Under the pieces are notes generated by a model. It searched no databases. It had not been told where the DNA came from and saw nothing but the letters and a program-made list of their open reading frames with translations. Source: Streptomyces sp. M41(2017) (lineage in GTDB: Bacteria; Actinomycetota; Actinomycetes; Streptomycetales; Streptomycetaceae). From it: DNA of 64,000 nucleotides. The stretch spans positions 558,001 through 622,000 of the forward strand of contig NZ_MWFK01000001.1 of the NCBI RefSeq assembly GCF_002078175.1, written 5' to 3'. Below are positions 8,110 to 17,885 of this stretch, piece by piece (positions within the stretch are counted from its first letter, which is position 1; each line of letters begins with the position of its first letter). A program made the position numbers and the translations under genes.

Positions 8110-8148
8110 TCCCCGGGTCTCCGCACACCCCAAGACGCGAACCTTGTC

Positions 8149-8161
8149 CGAAATATCGAAC
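8149..8161 (+). promoter_or_regulatory. IclR-type operator upstream of the TIM-barrel/ABC operon
   Basis: CGAAATATCGAAC differs from the operator core at 5860-5872 in one base. It lies 14 bp before the GTG start at 8176, between the terminator and the gene. Confidence 0.6.
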
Positions 8162-8175
8162 GTGAAGGACAGCCT

Positions 8176-9156
8176 GTGACGACCGATGCCTCTCCCACGG
8201 CGGCCCGGCGACCCGGCGAGCGGGCGCTCGCCGCGCTGGGCCTGGGCGCGCCCGCCCTCTCGCCCGCCGACACCTCGCCGCACACCTTCCCGGGAGGCGG
8301 CCGCTGGCGCACCGAGGTGCCCTCCGTCGAGGGCCCCGAGGCGCTGGCCGCGGTTCTCAAGGAGTCCTCGCGGCTCGACGTGCCGATCCACCGGATCAGC
8401 CAGGGCAGCGGTGTCTGGATGCTCACCGACGCCGAGATCACCGAGATGGTCGAGGCCACCGGTGAACGCGACATCGAGCTCTGCCTGTTCACCGGCCCGC
8501 GCGGTACCTGGGACATCGGCGCCTCGGTCCGCACCGACTCGCGCGGCGGCGGGCTGCGTGCCCGCGGCCACGACGCGGTCGCCGGCTGCGTCGAGGACGC
8601 CGTCCGCGCCACCGAGCTGGGGGTGAAGTGCCTGCTCGTCGCGGACGAGGGGGTGCTGTGGACGCTGCACCGGGCGCGCACCGCGGGGATCCTCCCGGCG
8701 GACACCACCCTCAAGGTCTCGGCGCTGATCGGCCCGGTCAACCCGGCCGCGTACGCGGTGTACGAGCACCTCGGCGCCGACTCGGTCAACGTGCCGAGCG
8801 ACCTGACGCTCGGCCACCTCACCGAGATCCGGCGGATCTCCGCCGCCCCCATGGACCTGTACATCGAGGCCCCCGACGACCTCGGCGGGTACGTGCGGAT
8901 GTACGAGGTCGCCGAGCTGATCCGGCGCGGCGCACCGCTCTATCTGAAGTTCGGGCTGTCCAAGGCCCCCGGGATCTACCCGTACGGCACCCATCTGCGG
9001 GACCTGACCCTGAGCACCGCCCGGGAGCGCGTCCGGCGCGGCCGGCTCGCGCTCGACCTGCTCGCCCGGCACGGCGCGGACGGCGACATGGCGCCGCTCG
9101 GTTCCCGCACGCCCGGGCCGCTCCACCGCTTTCCCACCGATGTCACCCCGCTCTGA
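8176..9156 (+). CDS. TIM-barrel protein, distantly peptidase-U32-like, of sugar operon
   Basis: 326 residues, no clear family assignment from motifs I know. Alternating strand/helix segments (IELCLFTG, VKCLLVAD, LKVSALIGPVNPAAYAVYEHLGADSVNVP, PMDLYIEAP, APLYLKFG) are consistent with a TIM barrel, and the order resembles U32-like proteins without their hallmark cysteines or catalytic signature. The GTG start follows GAAGGA. It is the first gene of the transcript carrying the ChvE-type importer and sits behind an IclR-type operator, so a role in catabolism of the imported sugar, perhaps an aldolase- or isomerase-like step, is plausible but unproven. Confidence 0.6.
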   Translation: MTTDASPTAARRPGERALAALGLGAPALSPADTSPHTFPGGGRWRTEVPSVEGPEALAAVLKESSRLDVPIHRISQGSGVWMLTDAEITEMVEATGERDIELCLFTGPRGTWDIGASVRTDSRGGGLRARGHDAVAGCVEDAVRATELGVKCLLVADEGVLWTLHRARTAGILPADTTLKVSALIGPVNPAAYAVYEHLGADSVNVPSDLTLGHLTEIRRISAAPMDLYIEAPDDLGGYVRMYEVAELIRRGAPLYLKFGLSKAPGIYPYGTHLRDLTLSTARERVRRGRLALDLLARHGADGDMAPLGSRTPGPLHRFPTDVTPL

Positions 9157-9213
9157 CCCGCCGCACCACCCGCTGCCCTCTCTCAACGACGAGAAGAACA
9201 AGGACTGATCATC

Positions 9214-10326
9214 ATGCGCAACCGCAGAGCCGCCATCGCCGCCATCGCCGGTGCCGCCTCCCTCGCCCTCACCCTGTCCGCCTGCGGACAGGACAGCGAC
9301 GGCGGCAGTGACGACAAGGGGGGCAGCACGAAGGGCGCCACGATCGGCATCTCGATGCCGACCAAGTCGTCCGAGCGCTGGATCGCCGACGGCAACAACG
9401 TGGTCAAGAACCTCCAGTCGAAGGGCTACAAGACCAAGCTGGCGTACGGGGAGGACGACCCGGACCAGCAGGTCTCGCAGATCGAGAACATGATCACGCA
9501 GGGTGTGAAGGCGCTGATCATCGCCGCCATCGACAACAAGTCGATGAACAACGTGCTCCAGCAGGCCGCCGACGCCAAGATCCCGGTGATCTCCTACGAC
9601 CGGCTGATCCTCGGCAGCAAGAACGTCAACTACTACGCGTCGTTCGACAACACCAAGGTCGGTGAGCTGCAGGGCGGTTACATCGTCGACAAGCTCGGCC
9701 TGAAGGACGGCAGCAAGAAGGGGCCGTTCAACATCGAGCTGTTCGCCGGCTCCAACGACGACAACAACACGAAGTACTTCTTCCAGGGCGCGATGAACGT
9801 CCTCCAGCCCTACATCGACAAGAAGCAGCTCGTCGTGAGGTCCGGGCAGACCAACCTCACCCAGGTCACCACGCTGCGCTGGGACGGCGGCACCGCGCAG
9901 AAGCGCATGGACGACATCCTCACCTCGTCGTACAAGAGCGAGCACGTCGACGCCGTGCTGTCGCCCTACGACGGCATCTCGATCGGCATCCTCTCGGCGC
10001 TGAAGTCGGACGACTACGGCTCCAAGAGCAAGCCGCTGCCGGTCGTCACGGGCCAGGACGCCGAACTCGCGTCGGTGAAGTCGATCATCAGGGGCGAGCA
10101 GACGCAGACCGTCTACAAGGACATCCGCAAGCTGGCGACGGTGGCCTCGAACATGGTCGACGCGGCACTCAAGGGCAAGAAGCCCGAGATCAACGACGAC
10201 AAGACCTACGACAACGGCACCAAGGTCGTCCCCGCGTACCTGCTGCAGCCGGTCAGCGTCGACAAGTCCAACTACGAGAAGGAGCTCGTCACCACGGGCT
10301 ACTACAAGGCCACCGACCTCAAGTAA
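9214..10326 (+). CDS. chvE: ChvE-type multiple-monosaccharide-binding lipoprotein
   Basis: 370 residues. The N-terminus has a lipoprotein signal with lipobox LSAC, then a Gly/Asp/Lys linker, then a periplasmic-binding-protein type I fold ([65 protein letters not shown]). This pattern is that of ChvE/XylF proteins that bind aldoses such as galactose, glucose, xylose or arabinose. It is followed 32 bp later by the ATPase and then the permease, forming a complete importer. In a Gram-positive cell it would be tethered to the outer face of the membrane. Confidence 0.92.
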   Translation: MRNRRAAIAAIAGAASLALTLSACGQDSDGGSDDKGGSTKGATIGISMPTKSSERWIADGNNVVKNLQSKGYKTKLAYGEDDPDQQVSQIENMITQGVKALIIAAIDNKSMNNVLQQAADAKIPVISYDRLILGSKNVNYYASFDNTKVGELQGGYIVDKLGLKDGSKKGPFNIELFAGSNDDNNTKYFFQGAMNVLQPYIDKKQLVVRSGQTNLTQVTTLRWDGGTAQKRMDDILTSSYKSEHVDAVLSPYDGISIGILSALKSDDYGSKSKPLPVVTGQDAELASVKSIIRGEQTQTVYKDIRKLATVASNMVDAALKGKKPEINDDKTYDNGTKVVPAYLLQPVSVDKSNYEKELVTTGYYKATDLK

Positions 10327-10358
10327 CCGCCGCCCCCTACTGATTGGAAGGCACGACC

Positions 10359-11909
10359 ATGGCGGGACCCGTCCTGGAAATGCGCTCGATCGTCAAGACC
10401 TTTCCCGGCGTCAAGGCGCTGTCGGACGTCACTCTGACCGTCCAGCAGGGCGAGGTCCATGCCATCTGCGGGGAGAACGGCGCCGGCAAGTCGACCCTGA
10501 TGAAGGTCCTCTCCGGCGTTCACCCGCACGGGAGTTACGAGGGGGACATCCTCTTCGAGTCGGAGGTCTGCACGTTCAAGGACATCAGGGCCAGTGAGCA
10601 GCACGGCATCGTGATCATCCACCAGGAACTGGCCCTGGTTCCGTACCTCTCCATCGCGGAGAACATCTTCCTCGGCAACGAACACGCCACCCGCGGACTC
10701 ATCAGCTGGACCGAGACGCTGCGGCACGCGTCCGAACTGCTGCGGCGGGTCGGGCTCGACGAGAACCCGCAGACCCGCGTCGCGGACATCGGCGTGGGCA
10801 AGCAGCAGCTCGTCGAGATCGCGAAGGCGCTGTCGAAGAAGGTGAAGCTGCTCATCCTGGACGAGCCGACCGCCGCCCTCAACGACGAGGACAGCGGCAA
10901 ACTCCTGGATCTCATCCTGGAGTTGAAGAACCAGGGCATGACCTCGATCATCATCTCCCACAAGCTGAACGAGATCGAGCGGGTCGCGGACTCGGTGACC
11001 ATCCTGCGCGACGGGCGGACCATCGAGACGCTCGACGTGAAGGCGGCGGAGACCACCGAGGACCGGATCATCAGCGGCATGGTCGGCCGCGACCTGGAAC
11101 ACCGCTTCCCGGAACGGACCCCGCACCACCCCGAGGCGGGCGCCGCGCCCGCCCTGGAGATCCGCGACTGGACCGTGTTCCACCCGATCGACCAGCAGCG
11201 CAAGGTGGTCGACGACGTGTCGATCTCCGTGCGGCGCGGGGAGATCGTCGGCATCGCCGGACTCATGGGCGCCGGGCGCACCGAACTGGCGATGAACGTC
11301 TTCGGGCGCTCCTACGGCCGCTACGCCGGCGGCACGGTGCTCAGGGACGGCGAGGAGGTCCGCACGAAGACCGTGTCCCAGGCGGTCGGGCACGGGATCG
11401 CGTACGTCACCGAGGACCGCAAGCACTACGGCCTCAACCTCATCGACACGATCAACCGCAACATCACGCTCAGCTCCCTGGGCAAGGTCGCCCGGCGCGG
11501 CATCGTCGACGAGCACGAGGAGCGGCAGGTCTCCGAGGGCTTCCGCACCTCCATGAACATCAAGGCGCCGACCGTCTTCGAGCCGGTGGGCAAGCTGTCG
11601 GGCGGCAACCAGCAGAAGGTCGTCCTCAGCAAGTGGATCTTCGCGGGGCCCGAGGTGCTGATCCTGGACGAGCCGACCCGCGGGATCGACGTGGGCGCCA
11701 AGTTCGAGATCTACACGGTCATCGACCGGCTGGCGGCCGAGGGCAAGGCGGTCGTCTTCATCTCCTCCGAGCTGCCGGAGCTGCTCGGCATGTGCGACCG
11801 CATCTACACGATGGCGGCGGGACGGCTGACGGGTGAGTTCTCGCGGGCGGAGGCCTCGCAGGAATCGCTGATGCGTCAGATGACAAAGGACAAAGAGGTA
11901 AGCCGATGA
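10359..11909 (+). CDS. mmsA: Sugar ABC transporter ATP-binding protein (two NBDs)
   Basis: 516 residues containing two ABC ATPase domains, as is standard for monosaccharide importers. First domain: Walker [10 protein letters not shown], Walker [12 protein letters not shown]; its signature segment is degenerate ([12 protein letters not shown]). Second domain: the Walker A region reads [10 protein letters not shown], as usual for this subfamily, followed by the canonical signature [14 protein letters not shown] and [13 protein letters not shown]. The ATG at 10359 follows GGAAGG; an in-frame TTG at 10344 overlaps that site and is unlikely. The 3' end overlaps the permease by ATGA. Confidence 0.93.
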   Translation: MAGPVLEMRSIVKTFPGVKALSDVTLTVQQGEVHAICGENGAGKSTLMKVLSGVHPHGSYEGDILFESEVCTFKDIRASEQHGIVIIHQELALVPYLSIAENIFLGNEHATRGLISWTETLRHASELLRRVGLDENPQTRVADIGVGKQQLVEIAKALSKKVKLLILDEPTAALNDEDSGKLLDLILELKNQGMTSIIISHKLNEIERVADSVTILRDGRTIETLDVKAAETTEDRIISGMVGRDLEHRFPERTPHHPEAGAAPALEIRDWTVFHPIDQQRKVVDDVSISVRRGEIVGIAGLMGAGRTELAMNVFGRSYGRYAGGTVLRDGEEVRTKTVSQAVGHGIAYVTEDRKHYGLNLIDTINRNITLSSLGKVARRGIVDEHEERQVSEGFRTSMNIKAPTVFEPVGKLSGGNQQKVVLSKWIFAGPEVLILDEPTRGIDVGAKFEIYTVIDRLAAEGKAVVFISSELPELLGMCDRIYTMAAGRLTGEFSRAEASQESLMRQMTKDKEVSR

Positions 11910-13150
11910 GCACGGATGTGACCGCCAAGACGCCGGCCCCCGCGCCGGCCGGCAGGAGCGGCTCGGACACGGGAGAGAGCCTGCTCCGGCTGATGCTGGA
12001 CGGCATGCGCCGCAACATGCGGCAGTACGGCATGCTGTTCGCCCTCGGTCTGATCGTGGTGCTGTTCGCCGTGTGGACCGACGGCGACCTGCTGCTGCCC
12101 CGCAACGTCTCCAACCTGGTGCTGCAGAACAGCTACATCCTGATCCTCGCGATCGGCATGATGCTCGTCATCATCGCCGGCCACATCGACCTCTCGGTCG
12201 GCTCGCTGACGGCGTTCGTGGGCGCGATCGGCGCCGTACTGATGGTCGACCACGACCTCTCCTGGCCGCTCGCCCTGGTGCTGTGCCTGGCCATCGGCGC
12301 GGCGGCGGGCGCCGCGCAGGGCTTCCTCATCGCGTACCTCGGCATACCGTCGTTCATCGTGACCCTCGCGGGCATGCTGACCTTCCGCGGCCTGACCGAG
12401 ATCTTCCTCAAGGGCCAGACGATCGGCCCGTTCCCCGAGGGTCTGCAGAAGGTCGCCAACAGCTTCCTGCCCGAGGTCGGACCCGACACGAACTACCACA
12501 ACCTCACGCTGCTGCTGGGCATCGCGCTGATCGCCTTCGTGGTGTTCCAGGAGGTCCGCGACCGCAAGCGGCAGCAGGAGTTCTCCCTCGACGTCCTGCC
12601 CCGGAACCTCTTCCTGCTCAAGCTCGTCGCGCTGATCGCGGCGGTGTTCACCGTCACCCTGCTGCTCGCCAGCTACAAGGGCGCTCCGGTGGTCCTGCTG
12701 ATCCTCGGTGTCCTGGTCGCCGGCTTCGGCTACCTGATGCGCAACGCGGTCATCGGCCGGCACATCTACGCGATCGGCGGCAACCTCCCGGCGGCGAAGC
12801 TGTCGGGCGTGAAGGACAAGAAGGTCACCTTCCTGGTCTTCCTGAACATGGGCATGCTCGCTGCCCTGGCGGGTCTGGTCTTCGCCGCCCGCTTCAACGC
12901 GGCCTCGCCCAAGGCCGGTCTGAACTTCGAACTCGAAGCGATCGCGGCCTCGTTCATCGGCGGCGCGTCGATGAGCGGCGGCGTGGGCACGGTCCTCGGC
13001 GCGATCATCGGCGGTCTCGTCCTGGGCGTGCTGAACAACGGCATGAACCTCGTCGGCGTCGGCAGCGACTGGCAGCAGGTCATCAAGGGCCTGGTCCTGC
13101 TCGCGGCGGTCGGCTTCGACGTGTGGAACAAGCGCAAGGTCGGTTCGTAA
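11906..13150 (+). CDS. mmsB: Sugar ABC transporter permease
   Basis: 414 residues, about ten membrane segments, BPD_transp_2 type. Recognisable stretches are [21 protein letters not shown], the coupling-region motif [18 protein letters not shown], and [28 protein letters not shown] near the C-terminus, all typical of the GguB/MmsB permeases that pair with ChvE. A cytoplasmic insertion near residues 210-230 ([14 protein letters not shown]) is also usual for this group. Translation is coupled to the ATPase gene, and a 26-bp palindrome follows the stop. Confidence 0.92.
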   Translation: MSTDVTAKTPAPAPAGRSGSDTGESLLRLMLDGMRRNMRQYGMLFALGLIVVLFAVWTDGDLLLPRNVSNLVLQNSYILILAIGMMLVIIAGHIDLSVGSLTAFVGAIGAVLMVDHDLSWPLALVLCLAIGAAAGAAQGFLIAYLGIPSFIVTLAGMLTFRGLTEIFLKGQTIGPFPEGLQKVANSFLPEVGPDTNYHNLTLLLGIALIAFVVFQEVRDRKRQQEFSLDVLPRNLFLLKLVALIAAVFTVTLLLASYKGAPVVLLILGVLVAGFGYLMRNAVIGRHIYAIGGNLPAAKLSGVKDKKVTFLVFLNMGMLAALAGLVFAARFNAASPKAGLNFELEAIAASFIGGASMSGGVGTVLGAIIGGLVLGVLNNGMNLVGVGSDWQQVIKGLVLLAAVGFDVWNKRKVGS

Positions 13151-13157
13151 GTCGGCC

Positions 13158-13183
13158 GGGCCCCGCCCGGCCGGGCGGGGCCC
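13158..13183 (+). terminator. 26-bp perfect palindrome after the ABC operon
   Basis: GGGCCCCGCCCGG followed directly by its reverse complement, 7 bp after the permease stop. It can form a long GC stem and probably ends or attenuates the importer transcript before the mutarotase gene. Confidence 0.6.
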
Positions 13184-13204
13184 CTTCCAGTGCAGGAGCC
13201 GCAC

Positions 13205-14353
13205 ATGGACATGAGCAGACGTACGGTCATCGCAGCGGCAACGGCGGCGGGCCTCACGGCCGCCGCCGGTGCCGGAACGGCGCACGCCTCCGCGGGCGGC
13301 GGGCCCGCCAGGGAACTCTTCGGCAGACTCGCCGACGGGACGAAGGTCCACCGGTGGTCGCTGGAGAACGGCGGCACACGCCTGAAGGTCCTGTCGTACG
13401 GCGGGATCGTGCAGTCCCTGGAGATCCCCGACCGGCACGGCCGGTACCGCAACGTCGTCCTCGGCTTCGCCGGTCTCGACGACTACGTCGCGAAGAGCCC
13501 CTACTTCGGGGCGCTGATCGGCCGGTACGGCAACCGGGTGGCCAAGGGGCGGTTCACGCTCGACGGCACCACCCACCAGCTCTCCGTCAACGACGGCGTC
13601 AACAGCCTGCACGGCGGCGCCCAGGGCTTCGACAAACGCGTCTGGGACGTCGCCGGCTTCACCTCCGGCACCGACGTCGGGCTCGTCCTGCGCTACACCA
13701 GTGCCGACGGCGAGATGGGCTACCCCGGCACCCTCCGGACCGAGGTCACCTACACCCTGAACCGGCACGGCGACTGGCGCGTCGACTACGAGGCGACCAC
13801 CGACCGGGCCACCGTCGTCAACCTCACCAGTCACGTGTACTGGAACCTCGCCGGTGAGGGCAGCGGCTCGGTCTACGAGCACGAGCTGGAGATCGCCGCC
13901 GCCCGCTACACCCCGGTCGACGCGGGCCTCATCCCGACCGGCGAGCTGGCCCGGGTCGCGGGCACACCGTTCGACTTCCGCCGCGCCAAGACGGTCGGCG
14001 AGGACATCCGGGTGGGCCACCAGCAACTCCTGTACGGCCAGGGCATCGACCACAACTGGGTCCTCGACAAGGGGATCTCCGCCCGGCCCGAGCACATCGC
14101 GACGCTGCGCGACCCGTCCTCGGGGCGCACCCTCAGGATCTCGACGACCGAGCCGGGCCTGCAGTTCTACTCGGGCAACTTCCTGGACGGCACCCTGCTC
14201 GGCACCAGCGGTCACCTCTACCGCCAGGGCGACGCGCTGTGTCTGGAGACCCAGCACTTCCCGGACTCCCCGAACCACCCGTCGTTCCCCTCGACGGTGC
14301 TGCGACCGGGGCGGACGTACCGGACGAGCACCGTGCACACCTTCGGTCCGTGA
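13205..14353 (+). CDS. Secreted aldose 1-epimerase (galactose mutarotase)
   Basis: 382 residues. A twin-arginine signal (SRRTVIAAA, then an Ala/Gly-rich core ending HAS) precedes a galactose-mutarotase fold. Family motifs are YGGIVQSLEIPD, GRYGNRVAKGRF, NSLHGGAQGFD, TSHVYWNLAG, GIDHNWVLD and STTEPGLQFYSGN, with the catalytic-type His in SHVYWN and Glu in TEPG. The enzyme interconverts alpha and beta anomers. An exported copy next to a ChvE-type importer suggests it feeds the correct anomer to uptake. The ATG at 13205 is preceded by AGGAG; a GTG at 13190 would disrupt the signal peptide. Confidence 0.92.
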   Translation: MDMSRRTVIAAATAAGLTAAAGAGTAHASAGGGPARELFGRLADGTKVHRWSLENGGTRLKVLSYGGIVQSLEIPDRHGRYRNVVLGFAGLDDYVAKSPYFGALIGRYGNRVAKGRFTLDGTTHQLSVNDGVNSLHGGAQGFDKRVWDVAGFTSGTDVGLVLRYTSADGEMGYPGTLRTEVTYTLNRHGDWRVDYEATTDRATVVNLTSHVYWNLAGEGSGSVYEHELEIAAARYTPVDAGLIPTGELARVAGTPFDFRRAKTVGEDIRVGHQQLLYGQGIDHNWVLDKGISARPEHIATLRDPSSGRTLRISTTEPGLQFYSGNFLDGTLLGTSGHLYRQGDALCLETQHFPDSPNHPSFPSTVLRPGRTYRTSTVHTFGP

Positions 14354-14399
14354 CCGGCCTTCACCACCGGTTCACCGGGTCCACACGATTTCCCGCCGA

Positions 14400-14430
14400 T
14401 TGAACAGCGCCACCTCCGTATCCGTATGGA
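14400..14430 (+). promoter_or_regulatory. Weak candidate promoter of the aminotransferase gene
   Basis: TTGAAC (14400-14405), a 19-bp spacer and TATGGA (14425-14430). The spacing is slightly long, so this is tentative. Confidence 0.3.
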
Positions 14431-14514
14431 AGGGCGGCCCGTGCTCCCCCGCACGGGCCACCCCACGTCCGAGGGTCCGTCCTCCCCAGCGGGCCCGCCC
14501 CCTACGGAGGTTCC

Positions 14515-16233
14515 ATGGCAGGCAATGTCACCTCGCTCTTTCGCGGCACCGCGGCGCACAGCCCGTCGATGGCCGCACTGACGCGGGAGGGTGACGGAGC
14601 CGGACCCGTGGACTTCTGCATTCCGTGCAACCCGTACTTCCCCACCCCCGCGATGTTCGACGAACTCGCGGGCCGGCTGCGGGAGATCATCACCTACTAC
14701 CCGAGCAGCGCCGACACCATCACCGCCGAGCTGTGCTCGCTGCTCCAGCTCCCGCCGCAGTGCGTCGCGATGGGCAACGGCTCCACCGAGCTCATCACCT
14801 GGATCGACCACCTGCTGGTCCGCGAGTCCCTCGCCATCCCCGTCCCCACGTTCGGCCGCTGGACCGACCAGCCCATGGAGACCGGCAAGCGGGTCGACAT
14901 GTTCCCGCTCCAGGAGTCCACCGGCTTCGCCCTCGACCTCGCCGCCTACGCGAAGTTCATCCGCGCCCGCGGCACCCGGGTCGCCGTCCTGTGCAACCCG
15001 AACAACCCCGACGGCGGCTTCCTGCCCCGGCAGTCCGTCATCCAGTTCATGGACGCGATGGCGGACCTGGACCTGATCGTCATCGACGAGTCGTTCCTGG
15101 AGTTCGCCGACGCCGAGTCCGAACCGAGCGTCGTCGAGGACGCGGTGATGCGGCCCAACGTCATCGTGCTGCGCAGCCTCGGCAAGAACTTCGGGCTGCA
15201 CGGCATCCGCTTCGGGTACATGGTCGCGAACCCCGCGCTGGCCGGCAAGGTCCGCTCGATGCTGCCCAAGTGGAACCTCAACTCCTTCGCGGAGACCGTG
15301 GTGTTCATGCTCAAGGAGCACGGCGCCGAATACATGGAGAGCCTCCACATGGTCCGCCGCGACCGGCTCGACATGGCCCGCGAACTGGCCGCGCTGCCCG
15401 GTCTGACGGTCTATCCCTCCCAGGGCAACTTCCTCTTCGTACGCCTTCCCGTGGGCGCCGAGGGGACCGTGGTCCGGGACCGGATGCTCACCGAGCACCG
15501 CATCCTGGTCCGCGAGTGCGGCAACAAGATCGGTTCGTCCAGCCGCTTCCTGAGACTCGTGGTGCGCCCCCAGGCCGACGTGCGTCGCCTGGTGTCCGGC
15601 CTGGAGCAGGTGCTCTACGGGTCCAGGAGGGGTGCCGCCGTACCGGAGCTGAGCACAGGGACCGGCTACAGCTCGGGTACGGCGGCCGTCGACCGTCTGG
15701 TCGGCGCCACCAACGGCGCCGGGATGCAGGGGCTGGCCGCCCAGGCGGGTGCCTGGCCCGGGACGACTCCCCAGGTCCGGCCCGCGCCCGCCGCCGCGCC
15801 GGCGCCCGTCCTGCCGCCCGCTCCGCCCGTCCGGCCCGCCGCCGCCGTGATCTTCCCCGACCAGCAGCCCGCGGCGGCTCCGCCCCGCCCCGCTCCGCAG
15901 CCGTTCGCGGCCGCCGCCTACGCCGCCCCGCAGGCCGCGCCCCAGGGCGTGCCGCAGCCCGGTACCTGGCCCGCGCCGGCCCAGGGCCCGGGCGCGATGC
16001 CCGCCCAGATGCCGCCGGTCGCCATGCCCGCCCCGGCCCAGCCGGCCGGACTCCAGCCGGCCGCCGCGCAGACGGGCATGCCCGGCATGGCGAACGCCGC
16101 GTCGCTCGGCGCGCAGGGCGGGCTGACCGCCGCCCAGGTGCGCGGCAGGACCCAGCCCGAACCCCCTCCCCCGTCGCAGTCGACCGGCGGCTGGGGAGCC
16201 GTCGGCGCGATGCTCTACAACCAGGCAGGCTGA
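14515..16233 (+). CDS. PLP-dependent class I/II aminotransferase with disordered C-terminal tail
   Basis: 572 residues. Residues about 1-375 form a fold-type I aminotransferase similar to histidinol-phosphate/threonine-phosphate aminotransferases: GNGSTELI, CNPNNPDGG, VIDESFLEFAD and the PLP lysine in RSLGKNFGLHGIRFGY. Residues about 376-572 are Ala/Pro/Gln/Gly/Met-rich and predicted to be disordered, which is unusual because the family normally ends near 360-400. The start has a good CGGAGG site. The tail keeps the same high-GC codon use and an open frame, so it looks native rather than a readthrough. Substrate unknown; neighbours do not form a histidine operon. Confidence 0.82.
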   Translation: MAGNVTSLFRGTAAHSPSMAALTREGDGAGPVDFCIPCNPYFPTPAMFDELAGRLREIITYYPSSADTITAELCSLLQLPPQCVAMGNGSTELITWIDHLLVRESLAIPVPTFGRWTDQPMETGKRVDMFPLQESTGFALDLAAYAKFIRARGTRVAVLCNPNNPDGGFLPRQSVIQFMDAMADLDLIVIDESFLEFADAESEPSVVEDAVMRPNVIVLRSLGKNFGLHGIRFGYMVANPALAGKVRSMLPKWNLNSFAETVVFMLKEHGAEYMESLHMVRRDRLDMARELAALPGLTVYPSQGNFLFVRLPVGAEGTVVRDRMLTEHRILVRECGNKIGSSSRFLRLVVRPQADVRRLVSGLEQVLYGSRRGAAVPELSTGTGYSSGTAAVDRLVGATNGAGMQGLAAQAGAWPGTTPQVRPAPAAAPAPVLPPAPPVRPAAAVIFPDQQPAAAPPRPAPQPFAAAAYAAPQAAPQGVPQPGTWPAPAQGPGAMPAQMPPVAMPAPAQPAGLQPAAAQTGMPGMANAASLGAQGGLTAAQVRGRTQPEPPPPSQSTGGWGAVGAMLYNQAG

Positions 16234-16479
16234 ACAGGCCACCCTCGACGGGCCCTTCGGCGTCCCGCTCCGTACCACGTCCGCGCTCCGGCTCCCGGAT
16301 CGCGGCCGGGGCCCGCCGACACCCTCCCGCTCCGCACCCCCCTCGACGTGCGCCGGGGCCGACACACCGCCGGAACCAAAACGCAACCGGCCGGGCCCTG
16401 TGCGCCACCCGCCTCCGGGCCTACGATCGACGCTCTTCGTCTACGCGCGTCGAGCGTGGCTGGAACAGAGGTGGTGGCC

Positions 16480-17742
16480 GTGCGTCGCAGTACCCGGATC
16501 CTGGTGACGGTGACAGCCGCGCTCGGCCTCACGACGAGCGCGGCCGGCTGCGGGACGGGACAGGGGACGGAGGACGCGGGGACCACCACGCTGACCGTCG
16601 TCGCGACCAACTACGGCGACAGCGTCCACAAGAACTCCCAGGGCTACTGGGACCGCGTCGGACTCGCCTTCCAGGCCGCCCACCCCGGCATCCGGGTGGT
16701 GACGACGGTCTACCCGGCCGACACCGTGGACGCGAAGGTCGCCGCGCTGGTGAAGCGCGGCAAGGCGCCCGACATCGTGCAGAGCGGCAGCTTCGCCCAG
16801 TACGCGGCCGCCGGCCGGCTCTACTCCGCCGACGAGGTGCTCTCGATCCCCGTGCAGGCCGGGTTCGTCCGCAGCCTCGCGGACGCCGGAAAGGTGAACG
16901 GCATCCAGTACGCGATGCCGTTCACCGCGAGCACCCGGCTGCTCTACTACAACAAGGACCTGTTCCGGCGGGCCGGTCTCGACGCCCCCACCACCTGGCA
17001 GGAACTCGCCGCGGACGCCCGGGCGTTGAAGGCCCAGGGCGTGAAGTACCCGATCGCGCTGCCGTTCGGGTCCGAGGAGGCCGAGGCGGAGACGCTGGGA
17101 TGGCTGCTGGCGGGCGGCGGCGGCTACACCGGCGCCGCCGGCGGCTACGACTTCGTCTCCGAGGCCAACGTCTCGGCGCTCACCTGGCTCAGGACGAACC
17201 TCGTCGAGCCCGGGCTCACCGGTCCGGTGGCACCCGGCAGGCTGAACCGGAGCGCGGCGCTGGCCGCCTTCGCCGACGGCGAGGCCGGCATGGTGAACGC
17301 CCCGCTCTCACTGATGCGGCAGATCGACGACTCGTCGCAGAACGTGCCGTACGGCACCGTCGCGCTGCCCGGCAGCACCGGCAAGGAGGTGCCGACCATG
17401 GGCACCGCCGACTGGGTCGTCGCGTTCGAACAGGGCGGACACCGCGAGGAGGCCGGCGCGTTCCTCGACTTCCTGTACGGCGACAAGTACGTCCGCGAGC
17501 AGGCCACCGAGTACCAGCTGCTCCCGGTCACCGCGACGGTGGCCGCGGACCTGCGCGCCGACCGCCGCTACAGCGCCCTGTGGCACGGCCTCGACGCCCT
17601 GGACGGCATGGACCTGTACCCGCTCGCCGAGACGGACTGGTCGAGGGTGTCGGCCTCGATCCGGTCGAGGGTCGGCGCGGCCGTCGCCCCGGGCGGCGAC
17701 CCGGAGGCGGTCCTGACGTCGATAGCGAGGACGGCCCGCTGA
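16480..17742 (+). CDS. Orphan sugar-type extracellular solute-binding lipoprotein
   Basis: 420 residues. A signal sequence with RRSTRILVTVTAALGL and lipobox SAAGC anchors it to the membrane; the remainder is an extracellular solute-binding protein family 1 fold (GYWDRVGLAFQAAHPGIRVVT, PDIVQSGSFAQYAAAGRL, RLLYYNKDLFRRAGLDAPTTWQEL, FADGEAGMVNAPL, PTMGTADWVVAFEQGG). I chose the GTG at 16480 because GAGGTGG precedes it and the signal peptide begins there. No permease or ATPase adjoins, so it must use a transporter encoded elsewhere, or act as a sensor. The ligand is unknown, probably a carbohydrate. Confidence 0.83.
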   Translation: MRRSTRILVTVTAALGLTTSAAGCGTGQGTEDAGTTTLTVVATNYGDSVHKNSQGYWDRVGLAFQAAHPGIRVVTTVYPADTVDAKVAALVKRGKAPDIVQSGSFAQYAAAGRLYSADEVLSIPVQAGFVRSLADAGKVNGIQYAMPFTASTRLLYYNKDLFRRAGLDAPTTWQELAADARALKAQGVKYPIALPFGSEEAEAETLGWLLAGGGGYTGAAGGYDFVSEANVSALTWLRTNLVEPGLTGPVAPGRLNRSAALAAFADGEAGMVNAPLSLMRQIDDSSQNVPYGTVALPGSTGKEVPTMGTADWVVAFEQGGHREEAGAFLDFLYGDKYVREQATEYQLLPVTATVAADLRADRRYSALWHGLDALDGMDLYPLAETDWSRVSASIRSRVGAAVAPGGDPEAVLTSIARTAR

Positions 17743-17885
17743 ACCGGCCGGCACCCGTCCCTCCGTCCCACCCGCTCAGCCCGCTCCCCGTCACGGGTCC
17801 GCGGCCGGAAGACCGGCCGGAGACCGGCGGTCGTTAGCGTCCCGCCCGTCGGTACGACGTGCACGGCGAGCGAGGAGAAGCAGGG

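Noticed and set aside
13158..13183. Riboswitch between permease and mutarotase
   Set aside because: It is a simple perfect palindrome directly after a stop codon, as expected for a terminator.
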